Shown here: positions 8,402 through 17,742 of the stretch, piece by piece
Layout: each line of letters starts with the position of its first letter
Position numbering within the stretch: position 1 is the stretch's first letter
Assembly: GCA_020853105.1 (NCBI GenBank)
Contig: JADYZM010000040.1
Span: 1-64,000 of the forward strand
Source: Flavobacteriales bacterium
GTDB taxonomy: Bacteria; Bacteroidota; Bacteroidia; Flavobacteriales_E; Vicingaceae
Direction: 5' to 3'
DNA: 64,000 nt
Translations under genes and position numbers: made by a program
Notes under the pieces: generated by a model
Told to the model about the DNA's origin: nothing
The model's database searches: none
Seen by the model: only the letters and a program-made list of their open reading frames with translations

Positions 8402-9524
8402 TTTTTGTATAAATCACATTTCTTTCTTTCAAATAGTTCAAAATATAGAGAAAGCAATCTTCATGTTTTCCTACCAACTCAGGAGGAAAGACTCCTTTCT
8501 CTTGGAACAGACCATCTAAAAACATATTTGCAGCAGCTGTTGCTGTATATCCCGTTGTTCGTGCCATTGATGAAGTATTGGTTTTTCCGCAAAACTCATC
8601 ATGTAAATTGTAAACAATGGTTTCTTCTTTGCCTTGTACGTTAGTACCTTTAACTGTAACTCTCATTACAGTAAACTCTTCTTCGGTTTCGCCCAATTTC
8701 CATTCGTTAAACAATATTTTGCTGGTAAAATCGAGAGGTGATATTTTTTGACCGTTCATTTCAATAGCTTTTGTATTGAAAAATCCACTTTCTTTCAATA
8801 CTTTAACATATTCAACATGTCCCGGATAACGCAAGGTTTTCTCTTTCATGTCTTTAATGTGGGGCATGGTAAAAATAATGGAACGTAAACCATCGCTATT
8901 AAACGACTCTAAGGTTCCAACTTTATCAAAATCAATGTATTCGCAATCGGTTAAAGCATCTTTTATTACCAAATGTCCGTTTTCTATATACCGAGCTGGT
9001 CGAGTGTATTCTTCAATAACATCAACAGGTGAGAAAGGTGCTTTGTAACAGAATGGCCACTTTTTCACTTTTGGCAAACCGCCAACCAAACATTCAAAAA
9101 AGTTTAATTTGAGTTTTTCGTTATAATATCCCAAAATAATATTGTCCATACCAGGAGCAACGCCACAATCGACAATAGCAGTTACCTTTTTTTGTTTAGC
9201 TAAAGCATCTAACTCTAATGAGTTTTCCGGAAAAAACGAAATATCAATTACATTTTTTTCAGCTTCAATAATGGCTTTTAACGTATTAAAACCCAGAAAC
9301 CCGGGTACAGCACAAACTACCAAATCATGCTCTTTTAGGGTTGATTTTAATAAATCTATGTTTGTTACATCTAGAACTGAAAGGTTTAAACTAGGGCATT
9401 TCGCTTTTACTTTATCTAAAACTTGTTGACTTCTGTCGGTTAGTGTTACAGTATGTTTTTTTGATAAATCAATTGCCATAGCACTTCCAACCATACCTGA
9501 ACCTAAAACAATAACTTTACTCAT
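8391..9524 (-). CDS. Saccharopine dehydrogenase-like NAD(P)-dependent oxidoreductase, 377 aa
   Basis: An N-terminal Rossmann fold starts at once (VIVLGSGMVGSAMAIDLS, GxGxxG type), followed by the saccharopine dehydrogenase C-terminal fold with IVDCGVAPGMDNIILGYY, a signature of the lysine 6-dehydrogenase/saccharopine reductase branch. I chose the ATG at 9524 (MSKVIV) over the one at 9554 because the dinucleotide-binding strand normally starts within a few residues of the N terminus. The likely chemistry is oxidation of lysine, saccharopine or a related amino acid. An aldehyde dehydrogenase lies next to it, but convergently, so joint lysine breakdown is only a possibility. Cytosolic. Confidence 0.75.
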   Translation of the reverse strand: MSKVIVLGSGMVGSAMAIDLSKKHTVTLTDRSQQVLDKVKAKCPSLNLSVLDVTNIDLLKSTLKEHDLVVCAVPGFLGFNTLKAIIEAEKNVIDISFFPENSLELDALAKQKKVTAIVDCGVAPGMDNIILGYYNEKLKLNFFECLVGGLPKVKKWPFCYKAPFSPVDVIEEYTRPARYIENGHLVIKDALTDCEYIDFDKVGTLESFNSDGLRSIIFTMPHIKDMKEKTLRYPGHVEYVKVLKESGFFNTKAIEMNGQKISPLDFTSKILFNEWKLGETEEEFTVMRVTVKGTNVQGKEETIVYNLHDEFCGKTNTSSMARTTGYTATAAANMFLDGLFQEKGVFPPELVGKHEDCFLYILNYLKERNVIYTKTIR

Positions 9525-9572
9525 AATGCGTAATTTTTTTATGAAAATAAACAAAAAGTTTTAGAATACTAT

Positions 9573-10421
9573 CTATCCTAAAGCAACATCAAGAATCATC
9601 ATTACTACGAAGCCTAATATAAATCCAAGGGTGGCTATATCTGTGTATTTGTCTCGTTGGGTTTCGGGAATAACCTCTTCTACAACAACATAAATCATAG
9701 CTCCTGCGGCAAAAGCCAATGCATAAGGAAGAATTGGTTGAAAAGCAATCACAGCCCAAGCACCAAGTGCAGCAGCAAAAGGTTCTACAATAGCAGAAAG
9801 CTGTCCGTAATTAAAGCTTTTCCATCTAGACAATCCTTGTCTTCTGAGTGGCATAGAAACAGCAATTCCCTCAGGAAAATTTTGAATACCTATACCAATA
9901 GCCAAGGCAATAGCACCTCCCATTGTAGCACCATCAATGCCCGCAGCAACACCGCCAAACAATACTCCAACAGCTAATCCCTCGGGTATGTTATGAAGTG
10001 TGATGGCTAAAACCAAAAGGGTTGATCGGTGCCAATCTGTTTTTAACCCTTCATTTTCATGTTGCTGAAAATTGATGTGAAGATGAGGCAATATTTTGTC
10101 GAGAGTAAATAAGAAAAATGCACCGCCTAAAAAACCTATTGCAGCAGGAATCCATGCTATTCCACCGGAATTTTCTGTGAGTTCGATAGCCGGAGCTAAT
10201 AATGACCAATAGCTGGCAGCAACCATAACGCCACCGGTAAATCCGAGCATACCATCAAACACAGCTCTGTTGACTGTTTTAAAAAAGAATACAAAAGATG
10301 CCCCAAGAGCTGTAAGTCCCCAAGTAAAAATGGTTGCCAAAACAGCTTGTAAAATAGGACTATCAATGTTTTCAAAAAATAATAGTAATTTCTCTACCAT
10401 AAACATCTGATGTGTTAACAT
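9573..10421 (-). CDS. ZIP-family divalent metal transporter
   Basis: An inner-membrane protein of 282 residues with about eight hydrophobic segments, matching the ZIP family (ZupT/GufA-like) that imports Zn2+, Fe2+ or Mn2+. The metal-binding signatures are HNIPEG at residues 143-148 (TM4) and QNFPEG at 180-185 (TM5). A histidine-containing loop (LPHLHINFQQH, ~111-121) lies between TM3 and TM4, where ZIP proteins often bind metal. The second ATG (residue 8, MVEKLLL) could also be the start. The gene lies 48 bp upstream of the saccharopine-dehydrogenase-like gene on the same strand. Which metal it carries cannot be told from sequence. Confidence 0.85.
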   Translation of the reverse strand: MLTHQMFMVEKLLLFFENIDSPILQAVLATIFTWGLTALGASFVFFFKTVNRAVFDGMLGFTGGVMVAASYWSLLAPAIELTENSGGIAWIPAAIGFLGGAFFLFTLDKILPHLHINFQQHENEGLKTDWHRSTLLVLAITLHNIPEGLAVGVLFGGVAAGIDGATMGGAIALAIGIGIQNFPEGIAVSMPLRRQGLSRWKSFNYGQLSAIVEPFAAALGAWAVIAFQPILPYALAFAAGAMIYVVVEEVIPETQRDKYTDIATLGFILGFVVMMILDVALG

Positions 10422-10500
10422 TCAATTTCCAAAAGTAATCAATTTAATTAGTATGATAAAAATCATAATTTGTTGTGTATGAGAGAAGAAAAAGTTAGAA

Positions 10501-11439
10501 TCAGTTGATTCGAATCCCGAGCCTTTCTTCAAAACCTGCATTTCCTTGTAAGCCCCCGGTATGAACAGCAACTATGGTTTTGTTGTTGAAAACATCAGAA
10601 AATTTTGCTAAATGATAAATTCCAAAAAGCATTTTTCCAGTATAAATCAAATCAAGCGGAATTTTATTTTGTTGTTTGAATCGTGTTACAAATTCGACCA
10701 AATCCAGAGTAATTTTTCCATAACCGCCAAAGTGAAAGTCAGTATTTAAAATCCAATTGGATTTGGAAACTTGATAATCAAATTGTATAGAAAAATCGTG
10801 TAACAGCTTTTGAATATTTTCAATCAAGAATTCACCTCCTTTTAAAGCAGGAAAACCAATTATTTCTTTAGACTTATCGACTGAAGCAATAATTCCTGAA
10901 ATTGTTCCTCCTGTTCCACAGGCACAAGTTATTACATCATAATCAATTGAAATATTTGAAATAATTTCAGAACATCCCTTTACAGCAAAGTAGTTTGACC
11001 CACCCTCAGGAACTAAATAAAAATCGCCAAATTCAGATTTAAGGTTTTTTAAAAACTCGGAATTGTATTTTTCATTCCGATAAAAACATCGATTTACGTA
11101 CTTAAATTTCATTCCATATTCAGAAGCTTGTTTTAGGGTATTGTTTAGTGGTAAAGTTTCTTCGCCTCTGATTATTCCAACCGTTTTAAAACCAAACTCT
11201 TTGCCAGCAGCAGCAGTTGCAGCTATGTGGTTAGAATATGCACCACCGAATGTCAGAAGTTGAGAATATCCTTTTTCTTTAGCTTCAACACAATTGTATT
11301 TAAGTTTTCTCCATTTATTTCCTGAAATTTCAGGATGTATCAAATCCTCTCTCAACACAAACAGTTTGATGTTTTTCTTCACTAAAAAATCTTCAGTAAC
11401 TTCTTGGAGAGGAACGTTATTTTCATCAACTCTATACAT
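10501..11439 (-). CDS. ACC deaminase / D-cysteine desulfhydrase family PLP enzyme
   Basis: A fold-type II PLP enzyme of 312 residues. The PLP-lysine region EISGNKWRKLKY is at 37-48; FGGAYSNHIAATAAAG follows, and the glycine-rich phosphate-binding loop is TCACGTGGTISG (~171-182). The family breaks down 1-aminocyclopropane-1-carboxylate or D-cysteine to 2-oxo acid, ammonia and, for D-cysteine, sulfide. I cannot separate the two activities. Outside plant-associated bacteria, D-amino acid desulfhydrase activity is the likelier role. It is transcribed divergently from the DUF5522 gene with only 38 bp between the starts. Cytosolic. Confidence 0.8.
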   Translation of the reverse strand: MYRVDENNVPLQEVTEDFLVKKNIKLFVLREDLIHPEISGNKWRKLKYNCVEAKEKGYSQLLTFGGAYSNHIAATAAAGKEFGFKTVGIIRGEETLPLNNTLKQASEYGMKFKYVNRCFYRNEKYNSEFLKNLKSEFGDFYLVPEGGSNYFAVKGCSEIISNISIDYDVITCACGTGGTISGIIASVDKSKEIIGFPALKGGEFLIENIQKLLHDFSIQFDYQVSKSNWILNTDFHFGGYGKITLDLVEFVTRFKQQNKIPLDLIYTGKMLFGIYHLAKFSDVFNNKTIVAVHTGGLQGNAGFEERLGIRIN

Positions 11440-11477
11440 GAATAATTACTACATAGTTCTTAACTTCGCTCAATCAA

Positions 11478-11654
11478 ATGGACGATTTGTCAAAAATAAA
11501 CAAATTGGAGAAAGACGACTTCTATTACTCTCCAGAAGGATATAAAGTATTTACTGAAAAATATCTCCTAAAAAGAGGATATTGCTGCCAAAACGGATGC
11601 AAACATTGTCCGTATGGATTCAATAAAAAAACAAATAAAAAAGAAAAAAAATAA
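11478..11654 (+). CDS. DUF5522-type small Cys-rich protein, 58 aa
   Basis: The frame MDDLSKINKLEKDDFYYSPEGY... ends in a lysine-rich tail. The core YCCQNGCKHCPYGF (residues 35-48) matches the CCxxGCxxCPY pattern of the DUF5522 family, in which the cysteines probably bind a metal ion. The 5' end of the urocanase gene could be read inside this frame, but that gene's ATG at 11662 lies 7 bp after this stop, which makes the pair a compact operon. Function unknown; metal binding is inferred from the cysteine spacing. Confidence 0.75.
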   Translation: MDDLSKINKLEKDDFYYSPEGYKVFTEKYLLKRGYCCQNGCKHCPYGFNKKTNKKEKK

Positions 11655-11661
11655 ATTGATT

Positions 11662-13665
11662 ATGAATGTTTCTGATTTCCAAGAAGCTGTTTTGCAAGGT
11701 ATTCCGAAAATACTTCCACCAAAAAAACAATACGATATAACTGTTAGTCATGCCCCAAAACGTAAAGACATTCTAACTCTGGAAGAAAAAAAATTGGCTC
11801 TCAGAAATGCCTTGAGATATTTTGATGAAGCACATCATACTGAACTCATTAAAGAGTTTAAAGAAGAGCTTGATAAATACGGGCGAATCTATATGTATCG
11901 TTTCAGACCAAATTACAGAATGTATGCAAGACCAATAAACGAATATCCGGGAAAATCTGTACAAGCAAAATCCATCATGTTGATGATACAAAATAATTTG
12001 GATTATGCCATAGCTCAGCATCCGCATGAATTAATTACTTATGGTGGAAACGGTGCTGTATTTCAAAATTGGGCTCAATACCTAATTACCATGAAATATT
12101 TAGCCGAAATGACTGATGAACAAACTCTGGTTATGTATTCAGGCCATCCAATGGGATTATTTCCCTCCCATAAAGAAGCTCCAAGAGTAGTTGTTACCAA
12201 CGGAATGATGATTCCAAACTATTCAAAACCGGATGATTGGGAAAGGTTTAATGCACTGGGTGTATCTCAATATGGACAAATGACAGCCGGAAGTTACATG
12301 TATATTGGACCTCAAGGAATTGTACACGGGACTACAATTACTGTTTTAAATGCATGTAGAAAAATTGACGATAAAGGAACAGCTGGTAAGCTTTTTGTTA
12401 CAGCAGGTTTAGGTGGTATGAGTGGGGCACAGCCCAAAGCAGGGAATATTGCAGGAGTTGTTTCTGTAACTGCTGAAGTAAACAGTGCTGCAACACATAA
12501 AAGACATGAACAAGGTTGGGTTGATGAGATTATAAGTGATTTAGACAAGCTGTGCGAACGAGTTAAGCAAGCAAAAGCAAACAAAGAAATAGTGTCAATT
12601 GCATTTGATGGTAATGTTGTTGAGGTTTGGGAAAAGTTTGATAAAGAAAACATCTTTATTGATTTAGGATCAGACCAATCATCGTTACACAATCCGTGGG
12701 CTGGAGGTTATTATCCTGTCGGTTTGAGCTATGATGAAAGCAACGAAATGATGTCAAAAAACCCTAATCTTTTTAAAGAAAAAGTTCAAGAAAGTTTGAG
12801 AAGACAAGCGAAAGCAATAAACAATCACACAGCAAAAGGAACATACTTTTTCGATTATGGGAACGCTTTTTTATTAGAAGCATCAAGAGCTGGTGCAGAT
12901 GTGATGGCAGAAAATGGAAAGGATTTTAAATATCCATCATATGTTCAGGATATTATGGGACCCATGTGTTTTGACTATGGATTTGGACCTTTTCGATGGG
13001 TTTGTACATCTGGAAATCCTGATGATTTAGAAATTACTGACCAAATTGCCTGTGAAGTGCTGGAAGAAATGATGAAAAACTCACCAAAAGAAATTCAACA
13101 GCAAATGGCTGACAATATAAAATGGATTAAAGGTGCCAAAGAAAATAAGCTTGTTGTTGGTTCTCAGGCTCGAATTTTATATGCCGATGCCGAAGGCAGA
13201 ATAAAAATTGCTGAAGAATTTAACCGTGCTGTTTCTGACGGTAAACTTTCAGCACCAATTGTGTTAGGCAGAGATCATCATGATGTTAGTGGAACTGACT
13301 CCCCCTATCGAGAAACATCAAATATTTATGACGGTTCTTCATTTACGGCAGATATGGCTATTCATAACGTAATTGGCGATAGTTTCAGGGGTGCTACATG
13401 GGTGTCTATTCATAATGGCGGAGGAGTAGGTTGGGGAGAGGTTATCAATGGAGGCTTTGGAATGACTTTAGACGGCTCTACAGAAGCTGAAAAAAGACTA
13501 AAAAATATGTTGTTTTGGGATGTAAACAACGGTATTGCTCGAAGAAGCTGGGCACGAAATCAAGAAGCCATTTATGCAATAAAAAGAGAAATGGAAAGAA
13601 CACCTATGCTAAAAATAACTTTACCAAATTTAGTAAACGATAAATTGTTTGCTGAATTGGATTAG
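11662..13665 (+). CDS. hutU: Urocanate hydratase
   Basis: Converts urocanate to 4-imidazolone-5-propionate, step two of histidine degradation, using tightly bound NAD+ as an electrophile. The 667-residue product has the family blocks YGGNGAVFQNWAQY, VFVTAGLGGMSGAQPKAG-like LFVTAGLGGMSGAQ, and FDYGNAFL. The conserved Cys436 is in MGPMCFDYGFGPFRW. Length matches the longer urocanases (~670) rather than the 555-residue Pseudomonas type. I start at 11662 (MNVSDFQEAV) because an earlier ATG at 11614 lies inside the DUF5522 gene and would add only a lysine-rich stretch. No hutH, hutI or hutG is nearby. It ends 4 bp into the convergent maf gene. Confidence 0.93.
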   Translation: MNVSDFQEAVLQGIPKILPPKKQYDITVSHAPKRKDILTLEEKKLALRNALRYFDEAHHTELIKEFKEELDKYGRIYMYRFRPNYRMYARPINEYPGKSVQAKSIMLMIQNNLDYAIAQHPHELITYGGNGAVFQNWAQYLITMKYLAEMTDEQTLVMYSGHPMGLFPSHKEAPRVVVTNGMMIPNYSKPDDWERFNALGVSQYGQMTAGSYMYIGPQGIVHGTTITVLNACRKIDDKGTAGKLFVTAGLGGMSGAQPKAGNIAGVVSVTAEVNSAATHKRHEQGWVDEIISDLDKLCERVKQAKANKEIVSIAFDGNVVEVWEKFDKENIFIDLGSDQSSLHNPWAGGYYPVGLSYDESNEMMSKNPNLFKEKVQESLRRQAKAINNHTAKGTYFFDYGNAFLLEASRAGADVMAENGKDFKYPSYVQDIMGPMCFDYGFGPFRWVCTSGNPDDLEITDQIACEVLEEMMKNSPKEIQQQMADNIKWIKGAKENKLVVGSQARILYADAEGRIKIAEEFNRAVSDGKLSAPIVLGRDHHDVSGTDSPYRETSNIYDGSSFTADMAIHNVIGDSFRGATWVSIHNGGGVGWGEVINGGFGMTLDGSTEAEKRLKNMLFWDVNNGIARRSWARNQEAIYAIKREMERTPMLKITLPNLVNDKLFAELD

Positions 13666-14243
13666 AAGTTTTCTAGTTCTTCATACAATTCTTTGAGTGG
13701 TAGCCCCATTACATTGAAGTAAGAACCTACAATTTTCTCCACACCTATATAACCAATCCATTCTTGAATTCCATAGCTTCCTGCTTTGTCAAATGGTTTA
13801 AAAGTATTGATGTAATAATCAATTTCAAAGTTGGTTAGTGGTTTAAAATAAACTTCGGTTTTTACAAAAAATGATTTTTGTTTGGCAGTTGAAGTTAGAG
13901 TAACAGCCGTAACAACTTCGTGCATTTTTCCTGATAAATCAGAAAGCATGTTAAACGCATCATCTCTGTCTTTAGGTTTTCCAATTATTCTATTGTCCAA
14001 GCAAACAATGGTGTCAGAAGTTATCACAAGTTGATTTTCTTTTAATTCAGGAATGAACGCATCGGCTTTGAGTTTGCTTAAAAACAAAGCAACTTCTTCC
14101 TTTTTTAATTTTTCAGGATAATTTTCTTCTGTATCCTTTGTTTTTACACTAAATTTTATACCCAACTCCTTTAATAATTGTTGTCTGCGTGGCGATTTTG
14201 AAGCCAAAACAATTTCTTTATCCTTTAAATTTAATGGATTCAT
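13662..14243 (-). CDS. maf: Maf family nucleotide pyrophosphatase
   Basis: A house-cleaning enzyme that hydrolyses dTTP/UTP or modified nucleotides. The N-terminal VLASKSPRRQQLLKELGI carries the substrate-binding SxSPRR motif, ITSDTIVCLDNRIIGKP the conserved catalytic Asp region, and SYGIQEWIGYIGVEKIVGSYFNVMGLP is the usual C-terminal signature. Length 193 fits. It overlaps the stop of the upstream prenyltransferase gene by 4 bp (ATGA), so the two are translationally coupled, and it overlaps the convergent hutU by 4 bp. Confidence 0.92.
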   Translation of the reverse strand: MNPLNLKDKEIVLASKSPRRQQLLKELGIKFSVKTKDTEENYPEKLKKEEVALFLSKLKADAFIPELKENQLVITSDTIVCLDNRIIGKPKDRDDAFNMLSDLSGKMHEVVTAVTLTSTAKQKSFFVKTEVYFKPLTNFEIDYYINTFKPFDKAGSYGIQEWIGYIGVEKIVGSYFNVMGLPLKELYEELENF

Positions 14244-15256
14244 TGTGATTTTAGAACAATATATGCAAAAAGAAACATGTATATTATACCCAAAAACATA
14301 AGCACTTTGGTGTATTTACTCAAAAAAGAAAAGTCATTTTTAGCAGTTGCTGACTGAAGCTTATAAATTATAAAAATTGAAGGCAATTGAAGAGCAAATA
14401 GAAAGTAAATAAAAGAGGTTATATCATTGGAAATCCACTGCAAATATTGAAGAGTTCCCAAAAGTATAATCATAATTGCCAATATTATTTGGGCAATTCG
14501 TTTGGCAAAATCAATTCCTTTCACAACAGGAAGAGTTTGGCAGTTACATGCTAAATCTCCTTCATAATCTTCCAAATCTTTGATAACTTCACGTGCAAAA
14601 TTGCTTACAAATGCAAAAAGTGAAAACCCAATAATCCACTTCCAACAATTCACCAGTATTTGATTAAAGATATAATAAGCATCATCAAACTTGGTGCCTT
14701 CATCTAAAGAAAATAAAAATAAATTTACGGTTTCATCAGCAAATCGGTATTGAAGCAACAATTCATATAAGCCTGCCACTAAAGGAACCATTGCTGTTAA
14801 CAATGCAACAAGTATATTTCCGATTATAACTTGCTTTTTAAAAGATACAGAGTAATACCACAAAGCACCTACAGAAAACAATTGTATGAGGACAAGTTTA
14901 TAATTATCAACCAATCGAGCTAAATAAACTGCCAATAATAAAGCAATTCCATTGATAACAATATGAGAGCCCATTGCCCATCTTCGTTTTATATATTTTC
15001 CAACAATAACCTCGTTAGGGCGATTTATTCGGTCAATTTTAGTATCAAAATAATCGTTGATTATATAGCCTGCTGCAGCAATCATAACGGTTGTTAACGA
15101 AAGTAAAAAAAATTGGAAATCGGTAAGTTTCAATGGGATTAAATTAACAGCAAGGAATGGATTGATAATTGCATACCTGACAACGTACTGGGTAAGAACA
15201 ATAATAAGTAAATTGGGTAAACGAATGAGTTTAAGAAATGCAAGAATAGGATTCAT
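14240..15256 (-). CDS. UbiA-family prenyltransferase (geranylgeranylglycerol-phosphate geranylgeranyltransferase type)
   Basis: An integral membrane protein with about nine hydrophobic segments. It has both Asp-rich prenyl-diphosphate motifs of the UbiA superfamily: NDYFDTKID at 67-75 and DLEDYEGD at 227-234. Bacteroidota paralogues with this look are annotated as geranylgeranylglycerol-phosphate geranylgeranyltransferases, but heme O, menaquinone or chlorophyll-type transferases share the fold, so the acceptor is uncertain. I start at 15256 (MNPILAF); an ATG five codons upstream (15271) would add MYFCF. It forms an operon with maf through a 4-bp overlap. Confidence 0.8.
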   Translation of the reverse strand: MNPILAFLKLIRLPNLLIIVLTQYVVRYAIINPFLAVNLIPLKLTDFQFFLLSLTTVMIAAAGYIINDYFDTKIDRINRPNEVIVGKYIKRRWAMGSHIVINGIALLLAVYLARLVDNYKLVLIQLFSVGALWYYSVSFKKQVIIGNILVALLTAMVPLVAGLYELLLQYRFADETVNLFLFSLDEGTKFDDAYYIFNQILVNCWKWIIGFSLFAFVSNFAREVIKDLEDYEGDLACNCQTLPVVKGIDFAKRIAQIILAIMIILLGTLQYLQWISNDITSFIYFLFALQLPSIFIIYKLQSATAKNDFSFLSKYTKVLMFLGIIYMFLFAYIVLKSQ

Positions 15257-15350
15257 GAAACAAAAATACATATATTCTCGAAATCGTTTAAATAGATATT
15301 TTCAACTCATTTTCTGGGTTTAAAAAAGATGATTTTTGTAACTTTATTCC

Positions 15351-17267
15351 ATGCAAAGCAAATCATACATACATCAAATTTTACTTCAGTATTGGGGGTA
15401 CTCCAATTTTAGAGAGCTTCAAGAAGAAATAATTTTGAGTGTTTTGGAAGGAAAAGACACCTTGGCATTGTTACCCACGGGGGGAGGAAAATCTATATGT
15501 TTTCAAGTTCCGGCAATGGCAAAAGATGGCATTTGCATTGTTATTTCACCACTCATTGCATTGATTAAAGACCAAGTTGAAAACTTAAAAAAAAAAGGAA
15601 TTAAGGCTACTTCCATATATTCTGGCATGTCAAAAAGAGAAATTGATGTTGCTTTAGACAACTGTGTTTATGGAGGTTATAAATTCTTATACATTTCTCC
15701 CGAACGAATTAATACAGAAATATTTGCTGCTCGATTCGAGAAAATGAATGTGAATCTTTTTGCTGTAGATGAATCTCACTGTATTTCTCAATGGGGGTAC
15801 GATTTCCGACCATCTTACCTCAATATTTCAAGACTACGGGAAATGAAGCCGGAAATCCCTTTCATTGCATTAACAGCTACTGCAACCGCTGATGTTGTTA
15901 AGGATATACAGTTTCAATTGGGGTTTAAAAAAGAAAATGTTTTACAAAAAAGTTTTGAGAGAAAAAACATTGCCTATGTGGTAATTCAAGAAGAAGATAA
16001 ATTAAAACGGTTATTAAAAATTTTAACAAAAATTGAAGGTTCATCGGTGGTGTATGTGGGAACTCGAAAAAAAGCCCAAAATATTGCTGATTTTTTAGTT
16101 CAAAAAGGGTTTTCAGCAGATTATTACCATGCCGGTTTAACCAATAATGAAAGAAGCCTCAAACAGAGTAATTGGATTAATAATATTACCCGTATAATTG
16201 TATCAACCAATGCCTTTGGAATGGGCATCGACAAGCCCAATGTGAGAAGTGTTATACATTTAGACCTTCCAAACTCATTGGAAGCATACTTTCAGGAAGC
16301 TGGTAGAGCTGGTAGAGATGAAAAAAAGGCGTATGCCGTTTTGTTGGTAGAAAAAACTGACCGTATTGAATTGGAAAAACAAATCATCAGCAACTTTCCT
16401 GAAATTGATACAATTAAGCAAGTATATCAAGCTTTAGCGAATTTCTATCAACTCCCAATCGGTTCTGCTCAAAACGAAACCTTCTTTTTTGACATCAGTC
16501 TTTTTAGTAAGCAGTTCAATTTTCAAGTTTTTACTGTTTTCAATTGCTTGAAGTTTTTAGAAAAAGAAGGATATTTGATTGTGAGCGAATCCGTTTTTTC
16601 ACCTTCAAGAATTAAAATTGAAGTTTCAAATGTAGAATTGTACGATATTCAGCTTAGAAACCCTTCACTGGATTTACTAATCAAAATTTTACTTCGTTCG
16701 TATGGCGGATTATTTGATGATTTTGTGAAAATAGATGAATTTGATATTGCTCGAAAATTAAATAACACAAAAGATAATATCGAAAAACAGTTGGATTATT
16801 TAGCAAATTCGAATGTAATCAGTTATGTAAAACAATCTAATTTACCTCAATTGACATATTTGCAAGCAAGGGTTGAAGCAAAATCAATATACATCTCAAA
16901 ACAGCATTATTCTGAACGAAAAAGCGTTGCTGTTCAAAAAATGGAAAGTGTAATCTATTATGCTTTTTCGAAACACAAATGCAGAAGTCAGCTACTTCTA
17001 TCGTATTTTGGAGAAAAAAATGAGTTTAGGTGTGGTGTTTGTGATGTTTGTTTGGAAAGAAATAAACTTGAACTGAGTGATATTGAATTTACAAACATTT
17101 CCGACCAAATTAAAAAAATACTGAATCAAACTCCTCTAAACATGAGCGGTTTGATATCAAAAATTGAAATTTCCAGAGAAGATAAAATTATAAAAGTGAT
17201 TCAGTGGTTAACTGAAAATGGAAAATTGATAATAAATAAGGAAAATCTGTTGGAATGGAGAAAATAG
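15351..17267 (+). CDS. recQ: ATP-dependent DNA helicase RecQ
   Basis: A 3'-5' superfamily 2 helicase acting in recombination and fork repair. Walker A is TGGGKS at 43-48; the DEAH box reads DESH at 140-143 followed by CISQWGYDFRPSY; motif VI is QEAGRAGRDE. The RecQ zinc site is C-x(n)-C..C..C, in CRSQLLLSYFG...CGVCDVC at ~544-568, followed by a winged-helix region. At 638 residues it ends shortly after the RQC region, with no clear HRDC domain, a form often seen as a second RecQ in Bacteroidota. Its 3' end faces the cytochrome-like lipoprotein gene. Confidence 0.93.
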   Translation: MQSKSYIHQILLQYWGYSNFRELQEEIILSVLEGKDTLALLPTGGGKSICFQVPAMAKDGICIVISPLIALIKDQVENLKKKGIKATSIYSGMSKREIDVALDNCVYGGYKFLYISPERINTEIFAARFEKMNVNLFAVDESHCISQWGYDFRPSYLNISRLREMKPEIPFIALTATATADVVKDIQFQLGFKKENVLQKSFERKNIAYVVIQEEDKLKRLLKILTKIEGSSVVYVGTRKKAQNIADFLVQKGFSADYYHAGLTNNERSLKQSNWINNITRIIVSTNAFGMGIDKPNVRSVIHLDLPNSLEAYFQEAGRAGRDEKKAYAVLLVEKTDRIELEKQIISNFPEIDTIKQVYQALANFYQLPIGSAQNETFFFDISLFSKQFNFQVFTVFNCLKFLEKEGYLIVSESVFSPSRIKIEVSNVELYDIQLRNPSLDLLIKILLRSYGGLFDDFVKIDEFDIARKLNNTKDNIEKQLDYLANSNVISYVKQSNLPQLTYLQARVEAKSIYISKQHYSERKSVAVQKMESVIYYAFSKHKCRSQLLLSYFGEKNEFRCGVCDVCLERNKLELSDIEFTNISDQIKKILNQTPLNMSGLISKIEISREDKIIKVIQWLTENGKLIINKENLLEWRK

Positions 17268-17289
17268 ATGTTTTACTTCTCTGTTCTTA

Positions 17290-17742
17290 TTAAATATTTA
17301 ATTTTTTAATTTTCTTGATGGGTCCGGGGCAAAAACTCTGATGACATTCTATACACCTATTCACCAATTGATTAAACCCTTGAACTTTATTTTCTGTACT
17401 GCTGAATAGTTTATTGGCTTCGTTAATCATTAACTTTGTATAAGCCTCAAACTCAGGTGTTTTAACCGTTGAGTCGGTTGGAATTGCAGTATGAATTTTT
17501 TCCAACTCAGAAATAAACTCGGGAGTAATATTTCCTGCACTGTCGGTTATGAGTTTTTTTATTGAGTCGGCATCGTCATACATTTTACGCATCAGTAGAG
17601 CCAATTCACTATCTCCATTAGGATTTACAGCAGAAATTTCAACGTTTTCAGAATCGCAAATCTCTTCTGATTTGTCGTAACACGAAACAAAAACAATGGA
17701 CAAAACCAGTAAAGATAGTATTGGATAACTTTTAATGCTCAT
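17290..17742 (-). CDS. Lipoprotein with CxxCH heme motif, 150 aa
   Basis: Begins with ATG at 17742, inside the last codons of the DUF4920 gene (11-bp overlap), so it is translationally coupled. A lipobox, LSIVFVSC, predicts lipid anchoring at ~residue 21. The body is helical and acidic, and near the C terminus NRCIECHQSFCPGP contains a CIECH c-type heme motif. Length, four-helix look and C-terminal CxxCH resemble a cytochrome c'-like fold. Role probably periplasmic electron transfer or gas/redox binding; the sequence does not show a partner. An earlier in-frame ATG (17775) would place a charged stretch before the signal peptide and is rejected. Confidence 0.7.
   Translation of the reverse strand: MSIKSYPILSLLVLSIVFVSCYDKSEEICDSENVEISAVNPNGDSELALLMRKMYDDADSIKKLITDSAGNITPEFISELEKIHTAIPTDSTVKTPEFEAYTKLMINEANKLFSSTENKVQGFNQLVNRCIECHQSFCPGPIKKIKKLNI

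Noticed and set aside
7016-9524. Lysine-degradation operon from ALDH plus saccharopine-dehydrogenase-like gene
   Set aside because: The genes converge and cannot share a promoter; the ALDH substrate cannot be determined. Kept only as a remark.
12312-12692. Minus-strand 126-codon frame inside hutU
   Set aside because: Fully contained in a well-conserved urocanase, so a shadow of its codon pattern.
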